Positions 34,013 to 45,289 of a stretch of 64,000 nucleotides of DNA are shown here, piece after piece; within the stretch, counting starts at the first letter, position 1, and each line of letters begins with the position of its first letter. The translations under genes were made by a program, and so were the position numbers. This DNA is from Cordilura impudica (taxonomy: Eukaryota > Arthropoda > Insecta > Diptera > Scathophagidae), in assembly GCA_963682025.1 (NCBI GenBank), contig OY821518.1, positions 37,037,059 to 37,101,058 on the forward strand, in the 5' to 3' direction. A model generated the notes under the pieces. That model saw only the letters and a program-made list of their open reading frames with translations. It did no database searches and was not told the DNA's origin.

Positions 34013-34597
34013 AGGTATGTTATATACCTTCGGAAAGTTTAGTTTGTCTAGTTTATCAGTATAAGTTTTATTTGTAAGGTTTTACACACAAATAGGAAAA
34101 ACTTCAAAATAGTGAATTTGTGAAAAATTGAAAAACCGTTGTCTTGAGTTACAAAACATTTATTTTGATAGATATCCCACTCCCATCCCACTAAGCGACC
34201 AAAAAGCTCTTAAAGGAAAAATCCTAAGCTTTCTTATGAAAAAAAAAAAAAAAAAAATGCCCTTTTTGAAAAAAAGCTTTAATTTAGCAAAAAAAAAGTC
34301 TACAATTTTTTTTTTTTTTAAGTATTTTTTTCCGAAATATTGAATAAATAGCTATCTAAACTCTTTAGGAGAAAATTTTCTAAGAACAATAGGTAATAAG
34401 TTACATGGATGAGAAGAAACACCTGTTTGGCCAAAATGTCAAATTTTGATCCCCCCTAACTCAAAGAGATCTGGACCGATCTTGTTGAAGAATTGTGTCT
34501 AAACTACTATCCAATAGGACTAACCTTGGTGCAAATTTCATCCCGATCGGAAGACATCGGTTTCAAAAGTTGGTGCACTTGACATGAAATCCCCCAT
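34013..34597 (-). repeat. Right terminal inverted repeat
   Basis: Reverse complement of the left arm from the block CTTCGGAAAGTTTAG to GACATGAAATCCCCCAT. Compared with the left arm it keeps an extra segment, TGTGTCTAAACTACTATCC, also present in the relative at 21642-22697. Confidence 0.8.
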
Positions 34598-34830
34598 ATA
34601 TTTAAGCCCTGTAAACTTTTTAATACACATTAAATATTGACTAAAGATTAAAAAATCCTGCTGTGTCAATTATAGATTTTTAGCAAATGTCTCTATTCTC
34701 TTAAACATATAAAAAGTCAAAATTGCTATTTTGCCCTTGCTAGCGTGGTAAAAGTTAGTACCGTTGGGAAGAGTGCTTCCTTCAGATGTCCTAAAGGGCT
34801 TAGTGTCTCAAATATAACAAAAAAAATTTA

Positions 34831-35530
34831 TTTTTATACCCTATACCACTATGTGGTCAGGGTATAATGACTTTATGCTGACCCAAAGTATTTGACCTGA
34901 ACCCACCTCCTATTATACCGATCAACAAAGAATCAGTTTCTGAGTCGATTTAGCGGTCCGTCCGTCCGTCCGTCCGTCTGTGTATATATGTAAATTTTTT
35001 AACTAAACTACAGGTCGCAAATATGAGTATATTTTGATAGAAATTAGTATATAAGCTTCCATCGGCCATAGGAAGAATGCTGTAGAAACTGGTGAAAAAT
35101 GGTTCATGTTCAGACCTAGTTACCATACAAATGACCCAATACAAAGAGATCGATTTAAATTGCAATAACATAAAAATTAACGTATAGACGTCGGTCATAT
35201 TGGGTTTGTGTATGTTTATTACATCCATTTATCAGTTGCCCAAAAACAAACGATGTAGGAAAAATTCTTAGTCGTAGCCCCCATATGAAGCTAATTCCCG
35301 ATCTTCACTTATATCTATCAAAAAACCAAAATATTCCACAGATTTGTCTCAAATTTGGTTTGTAAATGTTTTGCAAAAAATTAGTAGTCTCTACAGAGAT
35401 ATAGCATCCGATATGAACTTTTTTATATCCCAAGGGAAAAAAACTTAATAACAATGCCACTCAAGTTTGGTTTGTGCTAATTTCGGTATCTTAATAGTTG
35501 GAAATTAGAGGTAGCGTCTCTAAACGTCTC
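34831..35530 (+). mobile_element. Family A repeat, 3' end lost
   Basis: Full 5' hairpin (CCCTATACCACTATGTGGTC), GTCC run at 34960-34978, and most of the body. The copy ends at GTCTCTAAACGTCTC, before the 3' palindrome. Confidence 0.7.
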
Positions 35531-35699
35531 TGTTTTTTTTTCGGTTTGTATTTCACAGCAGTCTGATGAAATGAATAAATTCTGACTTCAGTTTCTGGTT
35601 CAGAGAGCCAAACACATTTAAAAAAGAATAATTCAGTCTGGAGTTTTACCAAATTTGACGGGTCTGAGTAAATAATTTTTATGACATTTGTAACTATGA

Positions 35700-36165
35700 A
35701 AAATAATTACTCCGATCTGGTCAGTATCACTTTCTGAGCCGATTTAGCAATGTCCATCTGTCCACCCTTCTATCTTGAAATTCCTGAAAATCAGGACATG
35801 TCCTAGCCGCTTATAAATAACCCCCATCAGACCGACTAAGATATTTCTAAGATCCAAATTATCAGATACAGATATCAATAAAATTTTTGTATGTGTGTCT
35901 ATTATACCCATCAACAACGATAGGACCATTTGAAGCCATAGTTCCCATGTAAAGCCGATTTCCGATATTCACTTAAATCTAACAAAAAACTAAATATCTT
36001 GTCTAATTTTTTCTCAAATTTGGTTTGTATAATTTTTTGAAAAATTTTTAAACTAACATCAAAATAAGCATTTTCATATCTGCACGCCACAAATTAACAG
36101 CAATAACATTAAAATTTGGTTTATCTTATTTGCTCTAACCAGTTATTGCCTTAGCAAATTTGGAT
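35700..36165 (+). mobile_element. Family A repeat, old fragment
   Basis: Decayed copy starting in the core (GATTTAGCAATGTCCATCTG) and running through the TTCACTTAAATCTAACAAAA block to CATATCTGCACGCCAC. Both ends are missing. Confidence 0.5.
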
Positions 36166-38304
36166 TCAAAACCCTTTCTTGACTGAATATAAAATATTTC
36201 AATTATCTTTGAAAAATATTTTTTATATATATTTATTTTGGGAAAGTAATAGATTTGGTTAGGTCGACATAAAATTATTGGATACTAAATTAAATTATCC
36301 GTAAATTTGGCATTGTAGAAAAAATAAACGTTTTCAACTCTTTCTTAAAAATGCTGATCGTTCAAATTTATGGAATTTTGGGTAATTTCAATTATTACAT
36401 ATTTTTTTCATAGTTGGCCACACCAAACAAAAAGACCATAACAAAAACACAAAAACAAAACATATAACAACAATTAAATCAAAGTCAAGTCAATAAACCA
36501 CAAAGACAAAAACAAAACAAACAAACTTAAGAGTGCTAAGAGCATTTATTTAAAATTCTCTTGTAAAGTGTACGAGTGTAATTCATAAATCATTTTCACA
36601 GTATTGCCAGGCAGTAATAACAACTGAATATCTAGAAGATATTCACAATTGTTGAAGCAATTATTATTTGTTTTTGTGGTCGGGTGGTCGCTTGTGTTGG
36701 TGTATGAGCGTTATGATAATATAGAATTAAATACAACGATCGTACATCGAACAAACACAATACATCATACAACAAGTAGTCAATAGACTTCGATCAACAA
36801 TCAATGCAAGTGCGCGCTTTTTTCTAAACTCATTGTTAACGACAGTGTGTGCTTATAAGTAAATATCGCGAATTGTTCGAATGATCATATTATTTACATT
36901 ACGCTAAGTTTTCTGTGCGGTTGAGAAAAAAAAAAAACAAAAAACTTTGAAGTTCAATTAAAAACAAAATAAATAATTTATACTTTTAATAAAAGTGAAA
37001 TATTTGAATTAATTTAAAATTCATTTATAATTAAGTAATTAAATAATCTTTACATTTTTGTGGTAGAAGTAAGATAATTGTTTTAAAATACCTCTAATAA
37101 AAAATATTAAAAAATAAAGTTCTTTTCAACAAAGGCCATCACAAATAATATAGCTGCTGGCAAAAGAATTATAAGAACATAAAATAACTAAAACAAAAAT
37201 ATTTTTTAATTAATCGAAAAAAAATAACGTCAAATTTTTAATTTTGTCACGTAAATTTAAAACAACACGATAAAGAAATAAAGAAACAAAAAATATAATT
37301 TTTGTAATACTAAATATATAAAATAACGAAATTAATAATATGAAAACATTAAAACCGCTTCAAGAAACAAAATATAAAATATAAATTATTTAAACTGAGT
37401 TTTTTTTATAATTTATTTATTTTAATGTTCTATACAATTTTCCATGTGTTGCCTAACCAGTTTCAAAATAAATATTGAACACAATTTAAAATTATATAAA
37501 AAATAATTTTAAATAAATTTGAATTTCTGTAGAAAAAAAAAAATTTAAAATTAACCAAAATATAAAATTGTTAAATGAAAATGTGTGTGTGTATGCAAAA
37601 TCTATTTTTTTTAACAATTAACCGTATAATAAATACTACTTAAAAAAAACAACAATTAATGAACATTATTTACAAATAAATATATAACAATAAAAAGAAT
37701 TATGGTTATTTAAATTAATTTATAGCTTCAAAATATAAAAAAAAAAACTGAATTTTTATAATTAAACAATTTAAATGTGTATTTGTGAGTTTTAAAGTGC
37801 ATTTTATAATAATAACACAATTATAATCGTTACAATTGTTTTGTTATTTCGTAATAGAATTTTTAAATTATATGAAGTTTGCTCGCTAAGGTTCAAAGAA
37901 AACGACAATTCCACATATTTAAGATATAACACAAAGTCGAAAAAAAATAAATATGTTAGTCAGAACTTGGAGTAACTGAGCTTATATTAAATCGTTAATG
38001 GCCTATTATTTTAAAAATCATTATTTCAGAAAAAAAAAATAAATTTCTTATCCCTGCGACCAAAATATTTGATCCGTATGCTTTAAAAAAATAAAATAAA
38101 AAAATAATTTTTGATACAAAATCATTTCCACATGGAGTGACAATACCATGGAAACTTTTAACAATATATATTTTTGTCGCCTCGAACGGTCAATACTAAA
38201 AAATTGGATCATAAAATCCAAAACTCTTTTATGTATTTAAAAATTTCTGTTTTAATAATTAGTTACTTAAAATACATAAAAAAGTAACATAATTTTTTGT
38301 TTTA
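36166..38304. other. Unique AT-rich DNA; possible host 5' untranslated exon
   Basis: No coding frame. The part at 36640-36930 is less AT-rich, has no match to repeats elsewhere in the window, and contains GTAAGAT donor-like and CA-repeat leader-like sequence, as in 5' UTRs of fly genes. At 38120-38220 a block (ATGGAAACTTTTAACAATAT, then GTCAATACTAAAAA) resembles 5295-5355. I see no start codon with a long frame, so no gene is called. Confidence 0.3.
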
Positions 38305-38680
38305 TCTATAATATTAATAGGCTAGGCGATTTTTTGTGACCGATATTTTGTTCTACCGTTTTATCCCGATTTTGATCAAACTTATAGTATTTGAAAGGCA
38401 TTTCTTTTTAGCCGTTTTGCAGATTTACAGATTTTAAAATTTTTCCTTTATTTAGAGTAAATTGCATTTAAAGTTGCTACTAACACATACATAAAATTAT
38501 ACAATGCTATGTGTGTGTTTATTAAATTTGTTAATGTGTTTGTAATAAAAATTAGTTTGTTTTTTGTGTAGATTTACGAATTGGCTATAATTGATTAGCA
38601 TACCTTTAGGGTCTTTAGTTAATGAAAAAACAAAATTTTTTAGAATTTGCACTCGAATTTCGAGGGCTGGAATCCGCTAG
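38305..38680 (+). mobile_element. Non-autonomous Helitron, family H copy 4
   Basis: 376 bp. TCTATAATATTAATAGGC start preceded by A; 3' hairpin ACTCGAATTTCGAG, GGCTGGAATCCGCTAG end followed by T. Same length as copy 1 and highly similar to it. Confidence 0.85.
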
Positions 38681-38708
38681 TTTATTTAAATAATCTAACC
38701 AATAAAAA

Positions 38709-39382
38709 AATGTTTTTATTAAAACTATTTCTTTCCTTATGCATATGAGTTTTTAATATCTCCGTGACTCTGTGTGACTATCTTAAAATTAATCTTTGGC
38801 CCCAACAAGTTTATGGACAAAGTTTCAGATCCATCGGATGAGGGGACGTGGGGTTTTAATCTCTCCGTGACTGTGCGTGACTATGCATGACTGTGCGTGA
38901 CTATGTCAAAGTTAATATTTTTATATAGCAAGTCTATCGATCAAGTTTAAGATTGATCGGATAAGGGGAAATGGGTTCTAATCACTCCGTGACCATGCGT
39001 GACTGTGCGTGACTTAGTCAAAGTTAATATTTTTTTCATAGCAAGTGCATGGGCCAAGTTTCAGATCGATCGGATGAGGGGAAATGACATTTAGATCACT
39101 CCGTTACTGACCGTGACCATGCGTGACTGTGCGTGGCTAAGTCAAAGTTAATCTTTTTTTTACAGCAAGTGTATGGACCAAGTTTCAGATCGATCGGCTG
39201 AGGTGAAACGACATTTAGATCACTCCGTGACTGTGTGTGACTACCCCAGAATTAATCTGTAGTCACAACAAGACTATGGGCCAAGTTTCAGATCAATTGG
39301 ATAATGGGGAATGGGGTTGACCCACGACAGACAGACAGACAGACAGACAGAGAGTGCGAGTTAAAAGAAAGAATTTAAAAAG
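38709..39382 (+). mobile_element. Tandem-repeat element E, five-unit copy
   Basis: TTTTTATTAAAACTATTTC start block; five CTCCGTGAC..GTGCGTGACT units spaced 103-124 bp (about 38758, 38861, 38985, 39099, 39221), each with CAAGTTTCAGAT.GATCGG and GAGGGGAAATG. The end block is a (CAGA)n run and GAGTTAAAAGAAAGAATTT. Non-coding. Confidence 0.75.
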
Positions 39383-39418
39383 AAAAAAATATCAGCACAA
39401 AATAACATAACATAAAAA

Positions 39419-39991
39419 CAAGTAAGAAAATTATAGTCGGTCTAGACCGACTATACGATACCCTATACCATGCGTTATGCAATATTTTTGTTTTTTAATA
39501 GATTTAAGTGAAGATCGGGAAGCAGCTCCATATGGGGTCAAAGGGATCGTTTTTGGACTACTCATTAGTGGATGTAATGAACGCATACAAACCCAATTTG
39601 AGTATGATCTATATGACAATTTGGATCTTATGGCAATTTATGTCGATTTCATATGGGTAATTTGTATGGGGGCTAGGTCTGAACATGGACCGCTTCTCAC
39701 CAATTTCAATAGCGTTCATCCCATGGCCGATGAAAGCTTACATACCAAATTTCATCAAAATATATTCATATTCACGACCTGCAGTTTGATTACAAGCTTT
39801 ACATGGACACACAGACGGACGGACGGACGGACGGACGGACGGACGGACGGACATTGTTAAATCAACTCAGAAAGTGATTCTGATTCGATCGGTATAATTA
39901 AAGATGGGTCTATGTCAAATATTTTTGGTTGTTACAAACAGCAGCACAAAGTCATTATACCTAAACCACATAGTGGTGTAGGGTATAAAAA
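39419..39991 (-). mobile_element. Family A repeat with internal deletion
   Basis: Perfect terminal palindrome (39432-39455) with CAAGTAAGAAAAT; then an internal deletion of about 240 bp after ACCATGCGTT; GGAC run 39813-39851 (the longest of the family here); 5' hairpin at the right end. The ORF overlapping it (39477-39860) is repeat-derived. Confidence 0.75.
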
Positions 39992-40019
39992 ACAAAACTT
40001 AAAAGTATTCATTTTTATG

Positions 40020-40960
40020 CTGTTAACAAAACAATGGAAACTTTTACTAAACAACAATTGAAAACTTTCCCTCTGTCTTTCCTTTCAATATTTTTTGGAT
40101 ATCCGTTATTTTTAGTATTGCTTCACAACGCTAAGGTATGCTGGTTATATCTATTTAAATTTTTTTCACTCAGAATTAACTGCCTCTATGAAATCTGTGT
40201 TCCTTGGGTTACTTTTCAATTTAAATATCCCATAGATTTTCTATACGACTGATATCGGACGATTTGCCTGGCCATTCTAAAACACTAACTGCATGAGATT
40301 GTAGCCATTCGATTACATTTTTTTTTTTTTTTTTTTGTAACTTTACTGTATCCATAAACATTTAGAATTTTTCAATTCCAGTTACTACATGAGTTGCAGT
40401 CCTTCTTTAGCTCTAAAAGCAGCCCCTTACCATAAGCGCACCGGTCAAATTTAACAGTTTTATTTATAATATTTCCTCTTGGGAGTCTTGCAAGCGTCCT
40501 TCCATCATGTCCTCTTAAATTGGACTTGGACTCAGCGGAAAATAAAACAGTATTCCAATACCGTTTTGACCATTTCATGCGTTATTTAGCTAAATTTATA
40601 TGAGCTAGCCGATATTTCTCAAAATCAGTCTCATATTCTCGTTAGAAACAGTTTGGACATATAATTTTAGCTTAAGATTATTAATGACCTCTTTATGTAG
40701 CATTGTTGAAAATTTTTAAACTCTATTTGTTTGACTCATTCCACTGGGCCTGCCGCTTAAATGTTGAGTCGTCACCATGCTTCTTTCTCGATATTTCTGG
40801 ATAATTTTTGAAATTATGGAGTTATTCGCAGAATATTTCTCACAAGTTTTCTTTTACTTAAGACCAGTAGTAGTAACATAATTTATTATTCTGGTTATTA
40901 ACTCCTCACAAAAATTAGTATTAACCATTGAAAAACATAATTGTGCTTAAAACACAGTTG
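40020..40960 (-). pseudogene. Tc1-like transposase relic
   Basis: From about 40850 downward the translation shows an HTH-like NSIISKIIQKYREKEAW. At 40578-40375 it reads YWNTVLFSAESKSNLRGHDG, then RTLARLPRGN (Tc1 pattern W-N-x-V-L-F-S-D-E-S-K; the catalytic D is A here). Near 40330-40200 it gives VIEWLQSHAVSVLEWPGKSS and DISRIENLWDI (Tc1 pattern D-x-x-P-I-E-N-L-W-D). Frames change and stops occur throughout, so it cannot make active transposase. Tc1 transposases cut and paste at TA; TIRs are not identified. Confidence 0.8.
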
Positions 40961-41029
40961 AAGGAAAACATCAGAAACTAAAAATTTCTTTATAACGGTT
41001 AAGATTTACCACATTTGAAAATTCTACCA

Positions 41030-41188
41030 CGAGCGTGATTTGAACAGACAGACGGATAGACGGAAATCGCTATATCGACTCGAGTTTTTGTAGGGATCAA
41101 GAATGGGTCAAATTAATTTTTCGATGCGTTAAAAAATCAACGATAAACTCATATATAACTTCTACACAGTGGTGTTGAGGCTATAAAA
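41030..41188 (-). mobile_element. DINE-1-like fragment (5' part)
   Basis: CAGACAGACGGATAGACGG core, ATCGCTATATCGACTCGAG, GGGATCAAGAAT and 5' tip CACAGTGGTGTTGAGGCTATA in reverse orientation. Confidence 0.55.
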
Positions 41189-41225
41189 CCGTAAAATTGG
41201 ATGGATATTTTCTTTTAAATTTAAA

Positions 41226-41599
41226 TTTATAATATTAATAGGCTAGGCAATTATTTGAGACTGATATTTTGTTCTATCGTTTTACCCCAATTTTGACCAA
41301 GCGTATATTATTTGAAAGTTATTTCTTTTTAGCCCTTTTGCAGATTTACAGATTTTAAAATTTTTGCCCTTATTTTGAGTAAATTACATTTAAAATTGCC
41401 ACTAACACATACATAAAATTATACAATGCTATATGTTTTATTAAATGCGTTAATGTGTTTGTATAAAAAATGAGTTTGTTTTTTGTGTTGATTTGTGAAT
41501 TGGCTGTAATTGATTAGACTACTTTTAGGGTCTTTATACAATGAAAAAATAAATTTTCCTAGAATTTGCGCTCAAATTTCGAGGGCTGGAATCTGCTAG
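41226..41599 (+). mobile_element. Non-autonomous Helitron, family H copy 5
   Basis: 374 bp; the 5' dinucleotide has decayed from TC to TT. 3' hairpin region CTCAAATTTCGAG (one stem pair lost) and terminal CTAG followed by T. Older than copies 1 and 4 by its mutations. Confidence 0.8.
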
Positions 41600-41699
41600 T
41601 TTATATTAAGCATTTCGCTTTCCAACTTATAAAAGTCAAATAATGAAAAACTAAGTTCTCATAGATATTTTATGTAAAAATACATGAAATATAAATTTT

Positions 41700-44245
41700 G
41701 AGTTTAATTACAAAATTCATTTTTCATTTTTAATATCTAATTTTTAATTTTTTATTTTTAATTTTTTTTTTTCATTCTTAGCTTCCATTTTTCATATTTT
41801 GTTTTCATTTTTCTTTTTTCGTTTTTCATTCTTCATTTTTTATTTTGAATATTTCTTTATTTTTAATTTTTTATTTTTTATTTTTTATTTTTAATTTTTA
41901 ATTTTTAATTTTTAATTTTTAATTTTTAATTTTTAATTTTTAATTTTTAATTTTTAATTTTTAATTTTTAATTTTTAATTTTTAATTTTTAATTTTTAAT
42001 TTTTAATTTTTAATTTTTAATTTTTAATTTTTAATTTTTAATTTTTAATTTTTAATTTTTAATTTTTAATTTTTAATTTTTAATTTTTAATTTTTAATTT
42101 TTAATTTTTAATTTTTAATTTTTAATTTTTAATTTTTAATTTTTAATTTTTAATTTTTAATTTTTAATTTTTAATTTTAAATTTTTAATTTTTAATTTTT
42201 AATTTTTAATTTTTATTTTTTAATTTTTATTTTTTAATTTTTAATTTTTAATTTTTAATTTTTAATTTTTAATTTTTAATTTTTAATTTTTAATTTTTAA
42301 TTTTTAATTTTTAATTTTTAATTTTTAATTTTTAATTTTTAATTTTTAATTTTTAATTTTTAATTTTTAATTTTTAATTTTTAATTTTTAATTTTTAATT
42401 TTTAATTTTTAATTTTTAATTTTTAATTTTTAATTTTTAATTTTTAATTTTTAATTTTTAATTTTTAATTTTTAATTTTTAATTTTTAATTTTTAATTTT
42501 TAATTTTTAATTTTTAATTTTTAATTTTTAATTTTTAATTTTTAATTTTTAATTTTTAATTTTTAATTTTTAATTTTTAATTTTTAATTTTTAATTTTTA
42601 ATTTTTAATTTTTAATTTTTAATTTTTAATTTTTAATTTTTAATTTTTAATTTTTAATTTTTAATTTTTAATTTTTAATTTTTAATTTTTAATTTTTAAT
42701 TTTTAATTTTTAATTTTTAATTTTTAATTTTTAATTTTTAATTTTTAATTTTTAATTTTTAATTTTTAATTTTTAATTTTTAATTTTTAATTTTTAATTT
42801 TTAATTTTTAATTTTTAATTTTTAATTTTTAATTTTAAATTTTTAATTTTAAATTTTTAATTTTTAATTTTTAATTTTTAATTTTTAATTTTTAATTTTT
42901 AATTTTTAATTTTTAATTTTTAATTTTTAATTTTTAATTTTTAATTTTTAATTTTTAATTTTTAATTTTTAATTTTTAATTTTTAATTTTTAATTTTTAA
43001 TTTTTAATTTTTAATTTTTAATTTTTAATTTTTAATTTTTAATTTTTAATTTTTAATTTTTAATTTTTAATTTTTAATTTTTAATTTTTAATTTTTAATT
43101 TTTAATTTTTAATTTTTAATTTTTAATTTTTAATTTTTAATTTTTACTTTTTAATTTTTAATTTTTAATTTTTAATTTTTAATTTTTAATTTTTAATTTT
43201 TAATTTTTAATTTTTAATTTTTAATTTTTAATTTTTAATTTTTAATTTTTAATTTTTAATTTTTAATTTTTAATTTTTAATTTTTAATTTTTAATTTTTA
43301 ATTTTTTATTTTTATTTTTTAAATTTTTAATTTTTAATTTTTAATTTTTAATTTTTAATTTTTAATTTTTAATTTTTAATTTTTAATTTTTAATTTTTAA
43401 TTTTTAATTTTTAATTTTTAATTTTTAATTTTTAATTTTTGATTTTTAATTTTTAATTTTTAATTTTTAATTTTTAATTTTTAATTTTTAATTTTTAATT
43501 TTTAATTTTTAATTTTTAATTTTTAATTTTTAATTTTTAATTTTTAATTTTTAATTTTTAATTTTTAATTTTTAATTTTTAATTTTTAATTTTTAATTTT
43601 TAATTTTTAATTTTTAATTTTTAATTTTTAATTTTTAATTTTTAATTTTTAATTTTTAATTTTTAATTTTTAATTTTTAATTTTTAATTTTTAATTTTTA
43701 GTTTTTAATTTTTAATTTTTAATGGTTAATTTTTTAGTTTTCATTTTAAATTTTTCATTACTCATTTTATGTTTTTCATTTTTCATTTTTTCTTTTTCAG
43801 TTTTCATTTAGCATTTTTTATTTTTCATTTTTCATTTTTAATTTTTTATTGTTCTTCTTTTATTTTCATTTTTTATTTTCAATTTTTCGTTTTTTTTTTT
43901 AATTTTTTGTTTTCCGTTTTTAATTTTTTATTTTTCAGTTTTAGTTTCTCATTTTTATTTTTTTTTTTTTCATTTGTTATTTTCATTTTTTATTTTTCAT
44001 TTTTCATTTATTATTATTAATTTTTAATTTTTCGGTTTTAATTTTTTATTTTTAATTTTTCATTTTTATTTTTCATTTTTTAATTTTAATTTTCAATTTT
44101 TCATTTTTCACTTTTCATTTTTTAATTTTTTATTTAAAATTTTTTATTTTTCATTTTTCATTTTTTATTTTTAAGTGTTAATTTTTCATTTCTTAGTTTT
44201 CATTTTTCATTTTTAATTTTCGTTTTTCATTTTCAAACAGGTTAT
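41700..44245. repeat. Very large (AATTTTT)n array with T-rich edges
   Basis: The core (about 41890-43725) is roughly 260 nearly perfect copies of the heptamer AATTTTT. Only a few interruptions are seen: near 42176, 42214-42232, 42834-42850, 43147, 43303-43322 and 43441. The edges (41715-41890, 43730-44240) are TTTTTCATTT-type sequence like that at 19530-20395. ORFs inside are low-complexity and not genes. Confidence 0.95.
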
Positions 44246-44312
44246 TACATATCACAATTTTTTCACCAATACAATCATAAGTCACACCGATTTGGTCTCA
44301 CAAGTTACGCTA
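44246..44312 (+). repeat. Array flank, interrupted by family A
   Basis: CACAATTTTTTCACCAATAC and CACAAGTTACGCTATTT match 20396-20470. The next expected block (GAAATTTACCCCCC..TAGATGTTTACACATC) appears only at 45137-45187, after a family A insertion and about 260 bp of other sequence. Confidence 0.6.
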
Positions 44313-44877
44313 TTTATACCCTATACCACTATGTGAACACTGTTGAAATTGGTGAGAATCGGTCCATGTTCAGACCTAGCCGCAATACAAAAGACCCCAC
44401 GAAATCGACTTAAATTGCCATAAGATCCAAATTATCATATAGATCTCAGTCAAATTGGGTTAATATGTGTTTATTATATCCAATACTCAGTAGTCCAAAA
44501 ATGATCCCTATGGGACAACTCTTAGTCATAGGCCTCATATAGAGCTGCTTCCCGATCTCCACTTAAATCTATCAAAAAACAAAAATATTGCACTGATTCT
44601 TCTCAAATTTTATTTGTATATATTTTTGCAAAATACAAGAGACCTTACCAAACATGGTCAGGATTGGTCCATTTTTGGGCTTAGTCGCCGTATAGATATA
44701 GCATCCGATATGAACTTTTTCATATCTGCAGCCAAAAAAATTAATAAAAATCCCACTCAAATTTGGTTTATGCTTATTTTCTATATCCAGTTAGTTCGGC
44801 CTGAGAGATAGGGTCTATAAATGCATAGTATAGGGTATCGAATAGTCGGTCTAGAACGACTATAATTTTCTTACTTG
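44313..44877 (+). mobile_element. Family A repeat with internal deletion
   Basis: The 5' tip (TATACCCTATACCACTATGTG) is joined directly to the second half (ACACTGTTGAAATTGGTGAG), so the tetranucleotide core is lost. The 3' palindrome has one mismatch, and the copy ends in AATTTTCTTACTTG. Confidence 0.7.
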
Positions 44878-45136
44878 TGGTTTTTGTTGTGTTAATTTAA
44901 TTAATTTAATTTTTGATTTGTTAATTTAGTTTAATTTTTTCCTCATTTTTAATTGCTGTATAACTATGATTCAATTTTGATTTCATTTAAACCTATTTTA
45001 TTTTTTTATTTTTTTTATATATCGATAAAAATTTTAAATTTTACTTGTAAAGGTTTTAACATCATTGCTTTTTACTATTACTCCTTCTTTACTCTAATCA
45101 TAAGACTATAAGTCTTGTTTTATGAGTGTATTGTGA

Positions 45137-45190
45137 AATAGAAATTTACCCCCCCCCCCCCACGTGTATAGATGTTTACACATCAAAAGT
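45137..45190 (+). repeat. C-run and hairpin block of the array element
   Basis: GAAATTTA, then a 14-bp C-run (45149-45162), GTGTATAGATGTTTACACATC (GATGT-TTAC-ACATC hairpin) and AAAAG. Matches 20477-20520. Confidence 0.55.
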
Positions 45191-45289
45191 ATTGATTTGT
45201 GAATTGGTTAGCATACCTTTAGGCTCTTAGAAAATTATTTACTAAATGAATATACTTGGACTCGAATTTCGAGGGCTGGGCTCTCCTAG
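45191..45289 (+). mobile_element. Helitron family H copy 6, 3' end only
   Basis: Last ~100 bp of the family (TTGATTTGTGAATTGG through GACTCGAATTTCGAGG) with terminal CTAG followed by T. The 5' two-thirds are missing. Confidence 0.75.

Larger units (their letters stand above)
31826..34597 (+). mobile_element. 2.77-kb DNA transposon with ~580-bp inverted repeats
   Basis: The ends read ATGGGGGATTTCATGTCAAG, and the two arms (31826 to about 32400 and about 34013 to 34597) are nearly identical over their length. The left arm lacks about 45 bp near 31915. The arms share AAACCGATGTCTTC.GATCGG, AAATTTGACATTTTGGCC, CACCTGTTTGGCC in inverted sense and a T/A-run hairpin. Between them lie a protein-coding region (32405-33702) and polyadenylation signals. 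No convincing target-site duplication is visible. The superfamily is not assigned. It is the best-preserved potentially autonomous element in the window. Confidence 0.85.

Noticed and set aside
39477..39860. 127-codon ORF ending in G-R-T-D repeats
   Set aside because: It is a translation of the family A repeat and its GGAC run; the same peptide appears wherever that repeat occurs.
43769..44020. 83-codon F-rich ORF
   Set aside because: Low-complexity translation of the T-rich array edge; the same applies to 19932-20162.
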